This document shows, in pieces, positions 11,584 through 25,746 of a stretch of 64,000 bases of DNA. The stretch covers positions 8,315,765 through 8,379,764 of the forward strand of contig CM022666.1 in NCBI GenBank assembly GCA_012295275.1. Direction: 5' to 3'. Under the pieces are notes generated by a model. It saw nothing but the letters and a program-made list of their open reading frames with translations, was not told where the DNA came from and did no database searches. Source of the stretch: Chrysomallon squamiferum. Taxonomy: Eukaryota; Mollusca; Gastropoda; Neomphalida; Peltospiridae. Numbering within the stretch: position 1 is the first letter of the stretch; every line of letters starts with the position of its first letter. Position numbers and translations under genes: made by a program.

Positions 11584-12241
11584 TATTAAAGTATTCTGTA
11601 ACCAAGCACGACATGCTCTGCGCATTCTGCGTACTTCAGGAAAAATTAAAAATTTAAAAAACGAAAGCTAATAATCTCTAGCATCATCTACTAACAGTTC
11701 CCGGTTATGAAATTTTGGTCTTCGTTTTTTTGACAATATTCTTTAATTTGTCAGCCATGATTACTTTTTAAAAGCTATTAATCCATGAGATAAGACAAAT
11801 TTTGATACCAGACAGATCCAGTATGTATATGGGTAAAATAGATCCAATAAGTAAATGAGAGGGGTGTGGAAAAAATATCTGACTAAATTTACCTGGTTTT
11901 GTTAATGTTGTTCTATATAAAATTCTGCATATACTGATTTATAGTTATTTATAATGCTTTTACTAAAATCAGTAAATGCTGTCGAGAAATGCGGAATTTT
12001 CCGACTGTTTATTCGAAAAGTGAGCTGAAAAGGGACATAACTCGTTAAATCATGTTTCTAAATTAATCGATACTGTTTATATATGTATATTAGAATGTAT
12101 GTATTCATGAGTGTGTGCATGTGTGTGTGCGTGAGTGTATATGTCTCTGTGTATGTGTGCGTGATTATTCGTCATTAATGTAAGCATCCATTCTGCATAT
12201 TTTATACATTTCTGTGGAAAATATTTAATTTAAAAAAAAAA

Positions 12242-12294
<53 letters not shown>

Positions 12295-12934
12295 TGATGA
12301 TAGTTGTTTTTTTTTTGTTAAGAAAAGATTGCTAATAATCATAATAAAAAATGAGGTATGACTAACACGGTTTCATACGAGTACAGCTTTTCAAATTCGT
12401 CCGGGACACGTGACTAGGTGGTGTCCTTTTCGGGGAAACCCAAATGAGTCATAATAATAAATATGAATCCTAGGAAAAAACATTTTCTCGAACCCGTTGT
12501 TAGGTCTTTTATTTCTGTTTTGAAAAGAAATTTTAGCCTTCTTTCTTTTTTGTACTCAGTGTGTTCAATATTTCACAAGAAAACGACAGCCGCTTGGCGT
12601 TCTGTTATGTAGTAATATTTCACATAACAGGCAAGTGAAAAGTCGAGGAATAATTGTACAGCAAAATGAACTGTGTGATATCAAATAAAAACTCCGACAT
12701 TTTCAAGTGTGAAAGTCACTTCTTGGTCTTTCTCACGTTACGATGCATACTTTCTGTGTTAACAACAGACAAAATCCAGTGACTCTGAGTTTTTCACTAG
12801 TTCTGTATATTTTGATATTTTTATTTCTTAGTCTTTTTCGAGGGGAAAGGGAATGTTAAAATTATCCAAATTGATCGCCGTTTGTTATTATTATTATTAT
12901 TATTATTTTTAAAATCATTATTATTTTATTTATT

Positions 12935-12982
<48 letters not shown>

Positions 12983-13019
12983 TTATTTATTTATTAATTT
13001 ATTATTATTATTATTATTA

Positions 13020-13078
<59 letters not shown>

Positions 13079-13290
13079 TATATAGTAAACCTTACCTAAG
13101 TCGTCCCCTTAGCGAAAGTCCTGATTTTCTGCTACGTTATTTCCAATAAAATATCCTTGTCTAAGTCGTCAAATCTAAGCTGTCCCCTTACTTGGGAGAA
13201 ACACAAAGCGCAGTTAATTTCTAGCTCTAAGTCATCAGTAGAAAGTACCTCGGCACCTACTTTTATTGATAATCACCTGACATACCTGTG

Positions 13291-13539
13291 TATGGGTAGG
13301 TTGAATTAACATATTATTTAGGGAAGCTCACTATAGTGACTTTTCAGAGTACAAAATGGCGACTATCGGAACAGACGGCTAATAATCAATTCTTTAAAAC
13401 GATACATGAAATAATCAAGTTTTGTGAAGCCAACCCTAGCGGTAAAACGGGTCTGAGGGCGGAGATATTTACTGGGTATTTTTGTTTGTTTGTTGTTTGT
13501 TTTTTTCTATTTTCTTGATGTCTTTTACTCATCCGCGTA

Positions 13540-13579
<40 letters not shown>

Positions 13580-14185
13580 TTCAGTGTTTCTAATAGCAAC
13601 TGTATCGGGTAATTGTATTTTTTGTGTTGTAGTTATTTTAATTATATTTATGTGTCTAAATTCTTCTACGTAATAAAAACCAAGGAGGTAAATAAATAAA
13701 TAAAAACGAGAAGTTTACAGCCAGAGTTTATGAAGCAGTTGATTTCCTTACAGATTAAAACCAGTTACTTCTCTTATTACAGTTATTTGTATTACCAAAC
13801 GAACAGGAGAGCTAGAATTACCCAGCAGTACGCATGCGCATGAAATAACTTTTTCGCGCGTAGAAATACACAGGCTGAGCGTTGTATCAGCATTTATAGC
13901 AGTATCTGAAAAGCAGACGTTAGGCTTTTAGGCGCCGATTTCTGGATAGCGTTCACGACCTGCGGAAAATAAAAACATTGCAAGAAAACGATCGAAAAGG
14001 TAAATAATTTGAATTTTGCTTTAGAATTCATTGCATTCTTTGTCCTATTTTCGTCGGCTATGCTAACAAAGACTTCACACTGTTGTTAGTTGCGGTAGTT
14101 GCATTTGTCACCAATATTGTAGAAGAAACAGTTGTTGTTGTACCAGCAGTTCTGGGGATTATGCAGATGAGATAGTCATGGTAAC
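13291..14185 (+). promoter_or_regulatory. 5' module type P1 of TNF copy 2
   Basis: It starts with the conserved open-frame segment (13336-13470). An NRF-1-like palindrome ACGCATGCGCATG near 13830 follows, then a decayed TATA position (TAGAAATAC near 13862, where the relic copy has TATAAATAG). The shared GAGCGTTGTATCAGC start-like stretch precedes a putative 5'UTR exon ending CGAAAAG|GTAAAT at 13999. The downstream octamer is mutated to ATGCAGAT. Promoter function is inferred. Confidence 0.5.
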
Positions 14186-15494
14186 GAGAAAGATACTTGT
14201 AAACACAAAGTATTGCACACATTGCAATCTCGAATATACAAAAAACTAAGTGGTAGTAGTACGAGCAGTAGCAGTAGTACTAGTGGTAGTAGTAATAGTA
14301 GAAGTAATAGTAGGTATATTAGTGGAATTGTTGTAACAGTGTGGTTACCATAGTAGAAAAGTGATTTTTAATAAAAAATAGTTCACTGAAGAGACGATCA
14401 ATCATCAATTAACCAGGAATACAAAATCTGACATTTTTGTTTTAATCGTTCACGGATGGCTAGAAAAATTTCTTTCTTCCTCCTAAACTTTAATCACAAT
14501 TGTTATCTACGTGTACATCAAGACAAAATATTATTGCTTGTTTTTTCTTTTGTTCATTATGCACGACATGCCTAACATTACAAAGTAAAATAAAATGTAA
14601 AGTTTGTTAAATTATTCTTCATATTAGTTTGACATTAAAGAGCATTTCAAGTTATGAAGTTATAATTGCTTTTTGATTATATTCAACACTGTTAGATAAT
14701 CTGAAAAACTTTCTTTCATTTAATACTGCTACAGTTGTGATACATTTTAACAGTTAATAATGGTTATGTAACATGTGTGGTTGTCTTTGTGCGTGTGTGT
14801 GTGTGTGTGTGTGTTTGTGCGTGTGCGTGTGCCTCGAAATAGCCAACGACACTGGTAGTAAATTATAAGAGGGAACATTTAAAATTCAGTTAAAGAAAAA
14901 ACCAAAAGGAAAAAAAAATAAATAAAAAATAGAAAAAAATTAAAAATTAAGTAAATAAATAAAACGAAACACAAAACAAAACGAAAAAACAACAAGAAAA
15001 CATAATAATAAAAATGAAATAAATAATACATGTCGTAATTAAAGGAAATTTGAAAATGGAGTTCCCGGTCGGGTGTATGATGTCACTTCTGTGTTATTTT
15101 TCCTTTGAATTGTGAAACTTATTCAATTTAAAGTCTGATCATGGTTTATTCCAAGAAATTCACAAACTGAAAGTTGCTAGTAGTTCACAACTATCAAACA
15201 CACATAATAATACAGCAGGTAATATTTATTTAATCTCTGTTTATTTATTTTTTTAATTTATGTTTATTTAGTTATGTATTCATTCATTTTGTTTAATATT
15301 TCATTATTCAGCTTGTTTAAGATCTGTGAAGCGAGCTTTGTTTACTTTCCGTGTCTGTTTTTCTACAGTTCAGTATAGTTTAGCATTTGAAAGGTTGCTT
15401 TCCACTCATGTTCATTATCACTATGTTTTATTTTTTTGACGATGGAAGCTAAAATTTCGAGGGTTTGGGTGGTTTTTTTGGTCGTTCATTATTA

Positions 15495-15556
<62 letters not shown>

Positions 15557-16117
15557 ATTAGTGTTATTATTATTTTTTTATTTTTTTTATTATTGCTGTT
15601 ATTATTATTATTTTAATTATTATTTATTTATTTGTTGAAACTCGCAAGTAGTTCACGATTGAATGAAACAAATTATTTTTATTTATTTACTTATTTGATA
15701 TTTATTTATTTATTTATTCATTCATTTTGTTTAAAATTTCATTATTCAACTTGTTTAGAATCTATGATGCGAGCTTTAAAAATTGTCTACTTAAATTCAT
15801 TTGTATAAGTGAAGTGAGCTTTTGATTTTGTATACTTAAACCATTAGTTTATATCATTCCTTTATTGGCAAATTAATCTTTTAAAACTTTAAAAACGAAA
15901 CTGGAAATGTTGTTTAGTAGAAAAATGAAAGTAAATAATTAGTACATATATAAGTACAACAAAAATAAATAAATAAATCTAATAATAATAATTACAATAA
16001 TAAATCAAAATTATTTAAATAAAAAGATAACTTGTGTGTGTGTGTTTTTATAGGTGCGAGTGTGCGTGCGCGAATGTTACACATTCAGTTTTGTCCAAGT
16101 TTTTATTTTGTTTTCAG
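14186..16117. other. Region between P1 module and exon 1 of TNF copy 2
   Basis: Probably the 5'UTR intron. It contains (AGT)n-like repeats at 14250-14320, GT-rich sequence near 14790-14832, poly(A)-rich sequence and (ATT)n at about 15487-15560. There is a single copy of the 'ttcattcattttg' segment that is duplicated in copies 1 and 3. It ends at the acceptor ttttcag (16117). Confidence 0.6.
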
Positions 16118-16158
16118 TGTATTTTATTTTGCTGCGACTGATATCACCGTATAAGAAA

Positions 16159-19100
16159 ATGTCGTCAGCGTATTCTGGCCTGACCTTTGACAGGGAAACC
16201 AAACATCACTACGACCTCGAAAAATTGATTTCGCAGAAGAAACGAAGTTCCTCTTTCGGTTTAAAACGTCGCTTCTTTCCAGTTTACCTGTGTATAATCA
16301 TCAGTTTCCTTGCACTCTCCCTTTCTCTTTTTGGTTTTATCAAAGACTATTGGTTCACAAATCCCGAGAACAGGAAATTAGAAGTCGCCTGCATTCCATG
16401 TGCGTACCTGCTAAAAACGCAATTTCGGGAAGACGATCCGGATGTAAAAATAATCATCAAATATGGAGAAAAGACCTGCTGCGCACGCACACCTGCACGG
16501 ATGCAACAGATGATTAACGAGGTGAGTTGGGATTTGCTAACTGGGTATAGATCATTGTAGGTACATAACTGTATTCGCTGCTGGTTCTAGTATTGGTATT
16601 ATTACAGCTGATCCTACTATTCCTAATATTTAAAAGGAGCTACCGTGCCACAGCAAACACTACTGTACTACTACTACTGCTGTTACAACAATCCTCATTA
16701 CTGCTGCAGCAACAATTGTTAATTACTGTAACACCATTGCCACAATTACTACGTCTACTAAGTTAACAGGTATAAAATATACTGTGAAAGTGGACTAGAG
16801 AGATTTTTAAAATTATTATTAACTATAAACAATGGTCATACATATTAAATAAATTTAAAATCAATCAATCAAGCAATCTATCAATCAAATAAATATATAA
16901 AATATAAAAATATAAAAAATAGAAAGAAAGAAAATGTACGATGTTGGGTTTCAGACTTCAAACAACCAACAAAAAGAAAGAAATAAAATAATGAAAAAAA
17001 AAAATAATAATGACAACAAATAATGAAAGAAAGAGAAAAACAAAAAAGGAAAGTCCTATTCAGAATGAAATACATCTAAAAAGGAAAGAGAGATAAATAC
17101 AGGCACCTGGGTTATATTGCTTTGACCAAGGAATAACACTTCAGAAAAAAAAAGAAAAAATTGTTATGGATTTTACACATTTAGAAGAAAAAAACATTTA
17201 CAATTTGACTTAAATAAATTTTGGGATTTGTCTTACTGGTCAGTAAAGAGTAAAAAAACTAAATACAAAATCCCCTCCAGATTCCCTCAGATCTCCAAAA
17301 TGGCTCATGAAGTTATGTGTACCAGTGAATGAAATCAAATGCATATATGTTATTGATATTAGAAATTCTTGACTGATAAAATTATTGTGAATTTCGTTTC
17401 CAACGAATATATCAAGATGCTATGATGAACTTTGATCTGTATGAATTTGATCAAATATGACACTTAAATGCTCTTTGATAGTCGACTTTTGAATAATTAA
17501 TTAAGACTTTCTTTCCCAAAACATGTGAATATCTATCAGGATATTCAGATTATGTTCCCAGGACAAGCGTCCTTGGACCCTCTTGAATACAAAATCACAG
17601 GTAAGATGGTCGACTGATTGACAGACTTTGGAAACCGGCAAATGGGAAAATCATCCAGTCAGAAGGGTTGTGAGTGTTTTCAAACATTATCTGCCATATC
17701 TGAAAAGCAAAAGTGAAAGTAAATAAAATATTTATCATGGAAAAGCGAAAGCAGAATATTGTCTTCACTGAAAATGAAAGTAGAATATTGTCTTCATTGA
17801 AAATGAAAGATTATCATCTTTTTGAAACGTGAAAGTAGATTATCTTCATCGAAAGAGAAAAATTATTGTCTTTTCGAAAAGTGAAAGATTATTAAATTTT
17901 CATCACTAGATTTGCTCAAATTTCTTTTCATTTAATTACAACAAATTTAATGCTCAATTTTATTTTTCCAGGTTTTCATCACTGATTAAATAAATATTTA
18001 ATGATTTATATTAGTTATTTTTATTTGCTGTTGATGTAATTTTGTTGTTCTTTGTTCATTTTTTCCTCACACAAGAAACCCCCCCCAAAAAAAACACACA
18101 AAAAGAAAACAAAAAACAACAACAAAGAACAAAACTTGTATCAGCTTGTCTTGCTGTGTGTATGCGTGTATGAACACATTAATACTGTTGATTCAAGGAT
18201 AAAGCATGTGTTTAATATTTTGTTTATTGCTGTTATTTTATGTGTTACATGTTTTTAAATAAAACAATATTTTATGAGTTTTTTATTTTATATTATCTGA
18301 AATGTTGTCTTTTTCTTTCTTTTTCTTTTTTCTATATAATTTTTTTTAATTGATTTTCTTTTTCGCTTTAGGCTTTTAACAAAAGAACTGCACAGCTGGA
18401 TGATAAAGGTATCTATCTTTGTTGCTGATTTCTACACTTGTAATAGAGTAGGGTTCTGGTAATTTCGTTGTTAATGTTTAATTTTAAATCTATTTGTCCT
18501 TTTAAATACTGAACACTAAATAGCTATGGCTGAAGTTTATGTAAAGAAATACTGCAAAAACAGAACAAAAAGAAAACAAACTAAACAAAAAAAATTAAGA
18601 AGAAGAAGAAGAAGAAGTAGCAGTAGAAAAAAGAAAAGAAACAATAACATCACACAATTATCGATTGAGTTATATGTTTGTTTTTTGTTTACTGGTTTGT
18701 TTGTTCATTCATTAATTGATTTTTTTCAACAAGAGAAGTACCGAAAAACATTTCCCAATGACTTAACAAAGTTGGATACAGATAATATCAATATTCAACC
18801 TTTAATTCTATTGATCTCAGTATTTGTTTAAATTTTTCTGGAACAAGCCTGCGGGCGACTGATGTGCCCGCGGTTACCGTGTTGGGAATCCCTCACCTAG
18901 ATAACAGATTAACAGTGTTAGTAACACTGGCATGTTTTCACAACATACCTCGTACACAATAAACCTCTGTGTATATATATATCTCCCAGTAGTCATATCG
19001 TCAGTAGTCATACCATTTGGAAAGCAGTCAACTAGTCTTGACTGGGTCTCACTGCTCAGTGTTGTAATCACAACTCCGGTGGACATCATGTGTTCATGGT

Positions 19101-20909
19101 TACTCCAATTATACGGAGATGTCGCTCTTAAAAAGGAGAAGGACTTTGAAGGAGACATGTTTTGATATAGCAACGGATGTCATGTTGTGACTGCTGATGG
19201 CCACCCTTTCCTGTTGACTACTGATGCAGATAAGACAACACTGATCAACAGCTTCGTGCTTTGCAGTCGCCCGACACGATCTACTCGGACGGCACCTTTT
19301 CTTCATTTGCTGAACTCTGGGATCATGCCAGGACCGATTCATCCACATACGCGCTAGTACACGCCTTGCTGCCCTCCCCCCCCCCACAGATAGCCACCTA
19401 CTGCAGACTGTTCAGTCAACTCAACACAAAGTTCAGGCACGACTCATCCTAACTCTTGACCCTCCTACAGTCCAGACAGACTTGAGTTGGCTGCCGTTCG
19501 TGCTGTTGAGAGTTAGTTTCCTAACGCCGAGGTCAAGAGCTGTTACTTCCATCACTGTCAGGCGTTGTGGAGGAAGGTGCAGGACCTGGGACTTGCAGTG
19601 CAGTACAAGGAAGCTCCTCCCAGTGGATCCGCAGGGCTGCCAGACTAACTCTTCTACCACAAGACAAAATTCAGGACGCATGGATTGAAACCATGGAGCT
19701 GACACCAAATGTTCCTCGTTCATTGACTGGATTGATGATGATGCTCGCTTCCCCCTGACGGTCTGGAACCACCACGAGACCAGTGGACCAAGCACGAACA
19801 ACAATCTGGAAAGATTCCACAGCCGGCTCAACAAAGCTATGCCCCACTACCACCCGAACATCTGGCAATTTGTGGACATTATCAAGAAGATCGAGTGTGC
19901 AGACAGAACCAAGATTTCCCAAGTTCACTTTGGACCTGTTCTTCCATCCCGCAAACGTGTGTACACAGAGATGGAAAACAGACTCAAACATCAATTGCAG
20001 CAGAGAGTCAAAACGCTCCTTCAGTTCTTAGATGCTGTAGGCTATCAACTGAAACTTAAGTGGTCAACTTATCTGGATGAACTAAAATGTATAAATAATT
20101 ATAAGCCTTTCTTTCATTTACTTATTGTCGGTAGTCAATATACAATATACAACAGTGTGGAATCATACCATTTTTATCTGGGTACCGGGCAGAGGATTCA
20201 GTGTGCACCAAACATTGACCTGTGTTGTTATAAACTGTATGACAAATTAGCGTATATGACTGATGGGAAGTAGTCATATATATTATAGTTGTTGTTGTTG
20301 TTGTCATTATTATTATTATTATTAATAATAATAATTTTACATCATATACTATTATCTATATCATACTGTATCGTCTGTGTGTGTGTGTGTGAATAACATA
20401 TTTGATAATACAATGTCATATCCTATACTATACCAAACCATATTAACACGCCATATAATCTAATATTCTTCTCTTTTTTTTTTTTCCTTTCAGGTGAACA
20501 ACAGAAACAGATCAATCCTTGGATTAAAAGTAAGCCTCTCAGCGTCCTCAAAGGAGCTGCGGTGAACAACACTCGACTCAATATCACTGAATCAGGTTTC
20601 TACTACATTTACAGCCAGGTTTACTTCAGAATCTTTGTAGGCAACGGCATGAAGCTGCCAAACGTCCTGGGTTACCAGGTTTTCCGCTACAGCGACAACG
20701 TTCCCAACGACGGAATAGAAAAGCTGCTGCAGACAGCACAGACCATCACGGAAGATACAAATCGCAACGTCTACCTTCACAGCAGCTACGCAGGGGGGGT
20801 GTTTAAGCTTGATGTCGGAGACAAGCTGTTTGTAAAGATATCCCATCCGTTATTTATTATTCGTGATCCTGACATGACCTTTTTGGGGGTCATCAAATTG
20901 AATGGGTAA
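16159..20909 (+). CDS. TNF superfamily ligand, copy 2 (complete, 3 exons)
   Basis: Exons are 16159-16521, 18372-18408 and 20494-20909, giving 271 residues with the same lengths and phases as copy 1. Exon 1 is class II: SSSFGLKRRFFPVYLC at the membrane anchor and DYWFTNPENRK in the stalk. Cys65 is replaced by Trp, while CIPC and CC are kept. The upstream in-frame ATG of copy 1 is ATA here, which supports the MSSAYSG start. The TNF domain has GFYYIYSQVYFR and FKLDVGDKLFVKIS, closer to typical family text than copy 1, and an extra NIT sequon. All splice sites are intact and there is no stop, so it is probably functional. It differs from copy 1 by many scattered substitutions, including charged surface residues, so receptor preference could differ. 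Confidence 0.85.
18372..18408 (+). CDS. TNF ligand copy 2, exon 2 (37-nt microexon)
   Basis: It encodes AFNKRTAQLDDK plus one base, one substitution (Ile to Thr) from copy 1. Both splice sites are intact. Confidence 0.8.
19120..20275 (+). pseudogene. MULE transposase relic, copy 2 (best preserved)
   Basis: It lies in intron 2 and is homologous to the relic in copy 1. The stretch 19261-19452 reads continuously with 'YSDGTFSSFAELWDHA', 'TYALVHALLP' and 'IATYCRLFSQL', resembling the MULE catalytic domain. Further on come 'HCQALWRKVQDLGLAVQYKE', 'DKIQDAWIE' and 'NNLERFHSRLNKAMPHYHPNIW'. A 144-codon uninterrupted frame (19839-20273) ends with the likely transposase C-terminus (YTEMENRLKHQLQQRVKTLL...). 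Frameshifts near 19450-19620 and 19740 break it, so it is not active. Confidence 0.75.
20494..20909 (+). CDS. TNF ligand copy 2, exon 3 (TNF homology domain)
   Basis: This is a complete 138-residue domain after acceptor cctttcag. It begins GEQQKQINPWIKSKPLSV and ends FLGVIKLNG. It has two possible N-glycosylation sites (NNT and NIT) and no cysteines. It is the best template in the window for the domain. Confidence 0.85.
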
Positions 20910-21277
20910 ACCATTAATTAAATAAGTAAATAAGTAAATAAATAATAAATAATAGTAAAAATAATAAGAAGAAAAGGAAATAGTAACAACAATAACAAAA
21001 TAAAATTTCAAATTTTAATGTTAACTATGTAGAATATGTTACAGATATTAAGACTCCCAAAACTTCATCAAGAAAATTATAGAGCTACTTTAACTGGGAA
21101 ATAATGACACATTTATAAGGTCAAGGTCGTCCAGCAGTGAAATGATTGGTGTAACAGTTCAAGCGTAAAGAGCTGTTTGCAGTGTTTTGTTGTTTTTTCC
21201 GCTTGTCGACGTTACAAGTTTTGTGTTGTAATTTATATTTTATTAAATTTATATTTATATTTTTTAGATAAAAATTG

Positions 21278-21329
<52 letters not shown>

Positions 21330-21432
21330 TTAAAAATCGTCAATTTCGGTATGAGGCATAGGCCTGATTTATATTTTATTAAATTTATATTGATATTTTT
21401 TTAAATAAAAAATTGTGTAATAATAATAATAA

Positions 21433-21463
<31 letters not shown>

Positions 21464-22854
21464 AATGAAAAAAACATTGTAATAAAGTAAATATTAATGT
21501 GTCAAAGTTGTTTCAAATATTCAACTGTGTCAGATATTATCCTTGTCTGCGTTCGTTTATGTCTTCTGATCGTAGATAAACAGTGTCACATATATTTTAA
21601 GTTCTCTTGATGTCAAATACTTTATGTGGAGTGCTCATTTTAACGTTTTATTGTTGTAAATATCAGTACTGTCATAGAAAATAGATACAAAACCATACCC
21701 AAGCCCAATCTAAAATATTTTAACTTTCTTTTTCAATATTAGAGAAGCATGGCGAAAATAGATAGGTTAATCTATGAATACTTTTTCATTAACTAAATTT
21801 CTTTTCGGTATATACACTACAGATATTTTATTATATATTTATAACCTTCAGACTATCTAGTTTCTATATATAAAATAGAGAGAAGATAAAATAACAACAA
21901 ATATTAACTAAATATGCATAACAATTATAATCTGTTAATAAACTAACGTTAACTAGCAATATTTTCAGAAAATAAAAGTTTTGGTTTGTCCCGTTCTGTT
22001 TTTATACTGTCATTAAGCAGTATGATGTGTGGTACTAACGAACTATTGTTTGAATATGTACAAAATTATTTTAAGTCGAGATTCACTTAAATAATATGGC
22101 TGCGTTTTATTTTATAACAAAATTATATTTTAAATAAAAATTTTGAATGGTACGCATGTTGATTTGTTATGTATGTATCTATTTGTCTATGTATGTATAT
22201 ATATATATATATATATATACATATGTATATATTATGGATATGGGTAAAATAGATCCAATAAGTATATGGGGGGAAAAAAAGAAAACGACATTTGACTAAA
22301 TTTACCTGGTTTTGTTAATGTTGTTCTATATAAAATTCTGCATATGCTGATTTATAGTTATTTATAATGCTTTTACTAAAATCAGTAAATACGGAATTTT
22401 CCGACTGTATATTCGACAAGTGAGCTGTTTCACAGCATATCATGAACATTTATCTTTTGTCTGTGTCAGAAAAGTTTTCCAGATTTAAGCAGAGGGAGTT
22501 AATGTAATCAGAATGTTATCAATATTATAACACTGTCATAGTGAAACATTTAAGTATAAACAATAAACAGGATAAAACACCCACTGCACTTTAAACAACA
22601 AGCGGACAAGTAAACACTGGTTAAAAACTGCCTACGTCACAGTTAACAGAAACAGACAGTCTATAATCCGATCTACCAACACAGTGAACAATTTAAAATG
22701 TAAAACACACGACAGAAGTTTCATAAATTATTACGGCACAAAGAAATATATAAATTAAACACATAACAAAGAAATATCCACTGAGGTGATTACGTAACCG
22801 ATTAAGAAAAGTTTTAATAAAAGGCTGAGTAATGCAGATGTTAAACCCTGCAAC

Positions 22855-22935
22855 AGACGCGCCCGCTGACCTGTCAGAAAGCGTGCCCGTCGTAGACGTG
22901 CTTCACAACAGCTTGCTCTTATTAGCACGATAATT
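22855..22935. repeat. GC-richer shared segment in spacer
   Basis: About 75 bases ('CCCGCTGACCTGTCAGAAAG' onward to 'CAACAGCTTGCTC') recur near 38512 and 49987 with one or two changes. Short frames are open on both strands but lack homology I recognise. It stands out from the AT-rich surroundings and marks the same spacer position in three units. Confidence 0.6.
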
Positions 22936-23334
22936 TCTTTGAAGTTTGAAGACGTTAAACAGTCAAATTTAATCAAACCTACGAACATCTCGTGTGTAGT
23001 AAACAAAATAACGACACTGTGATTCTCTTTACTACAGCAGATTTCAAACGACATCGTAACGACAAGGAAACAATACTTTCGGCTAACAGTCGGTAACTCA
23101 GTCGTTATGTTGTCGTTCGAGTCATTATATGAGTCGTTATGATCTCACGACCGACATCTTCGGGAATATGGCCCCTGAAGTGTTATAAAAGGTAACGCAC
23201 ACACACGCACACACACACACACACACACACATACACACACACACACATACGCAAGAACGCGCGCGCGCGCGTTACTATAGCATCTAAAATTACAGGTGAT
23301 AAACAGAATCTGAGGCTGCAGGAAAAAGAGAAGG

Positions 23335-23900
23335 TGGTAATGGTAGTCTAAGAGTACTAGAAGTAGCAGTGATAGTAATAGTAGTCGTGGTAACGGTAGT
23401 AGTAGTAATTGGTGTAGTAGTAGTGGTAATGTTAAAAGTAGTTGTAGTAGTAGTACTGCTGGTAATGGAAGTAGTAGTTGTAGTAACAGTGGAAATGGTA
23501 GTAGTAGCAGCAGTCGAAGTGATAGTAATCGTAGTACAGTAGTAGTAGCAGCAGCAGCAGTAGTGTTGGTGATAGTCGCAGCAGTAGCAGCATTTGTACT
23601 TTTGGTAGAAGTAATAGTAGTAATAATACTGGTAGTGGTGGTAATCGTATAGTAGTAGTACTTATTGCTCTTGTAGTTGTTGTCGTTGTTATTACAACTG
23701 TCTTAGTATCAGTCGTAGTAGTAGTGATGTTGGTGGCTGTCATATTATTATTATTAGTAGTAGTAGTAGTAGTAGAATTACTTGTATTAATAGTATTAGT
23801 AGTAACAGTAGTAAAAGTAGTATTAGTTATATTAATGATGTTATAAGTAGTAGTGATATTAATATTAGTAATAGCAGTAGTAGTTATAGCAGAATATATG
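23335..23900. repeat. GTA/GTG-rich trinucleotide tract
   Basis: Degenerate AGT/GTA/GTG triplets with short interruptions run for over 500 bases. The minus-strand frame encodes Thr/Leu/Tyr-rich low-complexity text and is not a gene. A homologous tract is at about 39000-39620. Confidence 0.85.
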
Positions 23901-24060
23901 TAGGAGCATGTAGATTTCCCGAAAGGTATTTTTTTATTATTTATTTATTTATTTAATTATTTATTTTAAATTAGTGTTAAAATTTTATATATTGCAAATA
24001 TATAATACATTATATTATCTATAGTAATATATCGATCATTTTGTACATAATTCATTTATG

Positions 24061-24163
<103 letters not shown>

Positions 24164-24412
24164 CAATCATTAAGATTTTTGTTATCTCTTGGAATAAATA
24201 AATAAATAAATAAGTTATGAATTTATTCATCTTTTAAAATAAATAAATAGATAAGTTATGAAATTAATCATCATGGTTCATTTAAAATAAATAAAACTAA
24301 CTGGACTAAACAGTTTATCACAATTGAAGGGACATAACTCGTGAAATCATGTTTCTAAATTAATCGAAAGTTTTAAATTGTTTGAATGTATCACAGGTAT
24401 ATAACTATGTAT

Positions 24413-24624
24413 GTATGTGCAAAAGTAGGTATACAGTTATGAAAAAAGAAAACATTTGTTATTCAAACAAAAAAAGCTAATATAAAAATACATGCATTTT
24501 TATTAATTTAAATAAAATATGGTTAATGACACTCAAAATAAGAAAAATGAGTCCAACTAATTTAATGTTTACTAAATTCACTGATGTGATACTACTGTAT
24601 ACCTACTTTTTTAATCCCCTGTAT
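24413..24624. mobile_element. MITE-like element with 17-bp inverted repeats, copy a
   Basis: AAAAGTAGGTATACAGT at 24421-24437 is repeated exactly as its reverse complement at about 24595-24611, next to CCCCTGTATA. The ends and small size (~210 bp, no coding capacity) resemble non-autonomous Tc1/mariner-type elements with TA targets. Copies sit at the same place in two other spacers (about 40134 and 51294). Confidence 0.55.
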
Positions 24625-24633
24625 ATATAGATG

Positions 24634-24667
<34 letters not shown>

Positions 24668-24795
24668 AATGTGTGTGTGATTATTTGTCTCTAATGTTAG
24701 CGTACATTCAGTATAGTTTATAAATTACTGTTGAAAATATTTAATTTAAAAAAATAGTAAATTTAAAAAACTCCACATAATAATAATAATAATAA

Positions 24796-24845
<50 letters not shown>

Positions 24846-25453
24846 GTCATTTTGTTTGTTTTTCTTTTTAAGAAAAGATTGCTGTTAGTAATAATAAAAA
24901 TGAGGATTTATCACAGAGACAAGACTGACACGGTTTCATACGAGTACAGCTTTCCAAATTCGTCCGGGACACGTGACTAGGTGGTGTCGTTTTCGAAGAA
25001 ACGCAAACGAGTCATAATAATAAATATGAATTCTAGAAAAAAACATTTTTGCGAACCCGTTGTTATATCTTTTATTTATGTTTTTTGAAAAGAAATTTTA
25101 GCCTTCTTGCTTTTTTGTACTCAGTGTGTTTAATGTTTCACAAGAAAACGACAGCCGCTTGGCGTTCTGTTATGTAGTAATAGTTCACATAACAGGCAAG
25201 TGAAAAGCCGAGGAATAATTGTACAGCAAAATGAACTGTGTGATATCAAATAAACACTCCGACATTTTCAAGTGTGAAAGTCACTTCTTGATCTCTCTCA
25301 CGTTACGATGCAAACTTTCTGTGTTAACAACAGAAAAATCCAGTGACTCTTACTTGGGAGAAACACAAAGCGCAGTTAATTTCTAGCTCTAAGTCAGCAG
25401 TAGAAAGTACCTCGGCACCTACTTTTATTGATAATCACGTGACATACCTGTGT

Positions 25454-25703
25454 ATGGGTAGGTTGAATTAACATATTATTTAGGGAAGCTCACGATAGTG
25501 ACTTTTCAGAGTACAAAATGGCGACTAGCGGATCAGACGGCTAAGAATCAATTCTTTAAAAAGATACATGAAATAATCAAGTTTTGTGAAGCCAACCCTA
25601 GCGGTAAAACGGGTCTGAGGGCGGAGATATTTACTGGGTATTTTTGTTTGTTTGTTGTTGTTGTTTTTTTCTATTTTCTTGATGTCTTTTACTCATGCGC
25701 GTA

Positions 25704-25746
<43 letters not shown>

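Larger units (their letters stand above)
10214..13290. other. Spacer between TNF copies 1 and 2
   Basis: It holds TAAA-rich sequence after copy 1, (AAT)n at about 10556-10591 and spacer block B (10606-10900) with a kappaB-like site. An 800-bp stretch (10980-11800) is shared with 37100-37860. Then come a 'GGGACATAACTC' segment (about 12029) found in five spacers, (AAT)n at 12232-12300, a conserved 'CGTCCGGGACACGTGACTAGG' stretch near 12399 and long (ATT)n at about 12885-13080. No gene is supported. Confidence 0.7.

Noticed and set aside
12432-12441. GGGGAAACCC as a possible Rel site
   Set aside because: It departs from GGGRNNYYCC and is not kept in the homologous positions near 24994 and 40735.
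22755-23054. 99-codon minus-strand ORF, with a homologue at 38350-38598
   Set aside because: The frame is not kept between the two homologous spacers, and no family resemblance was seen. I treat it as spacer.
23432-23743. Thr/Leu-rich minus-strand ORF
   Set aside because: It is a translation of the GTA/GTG trinucleotide tract.
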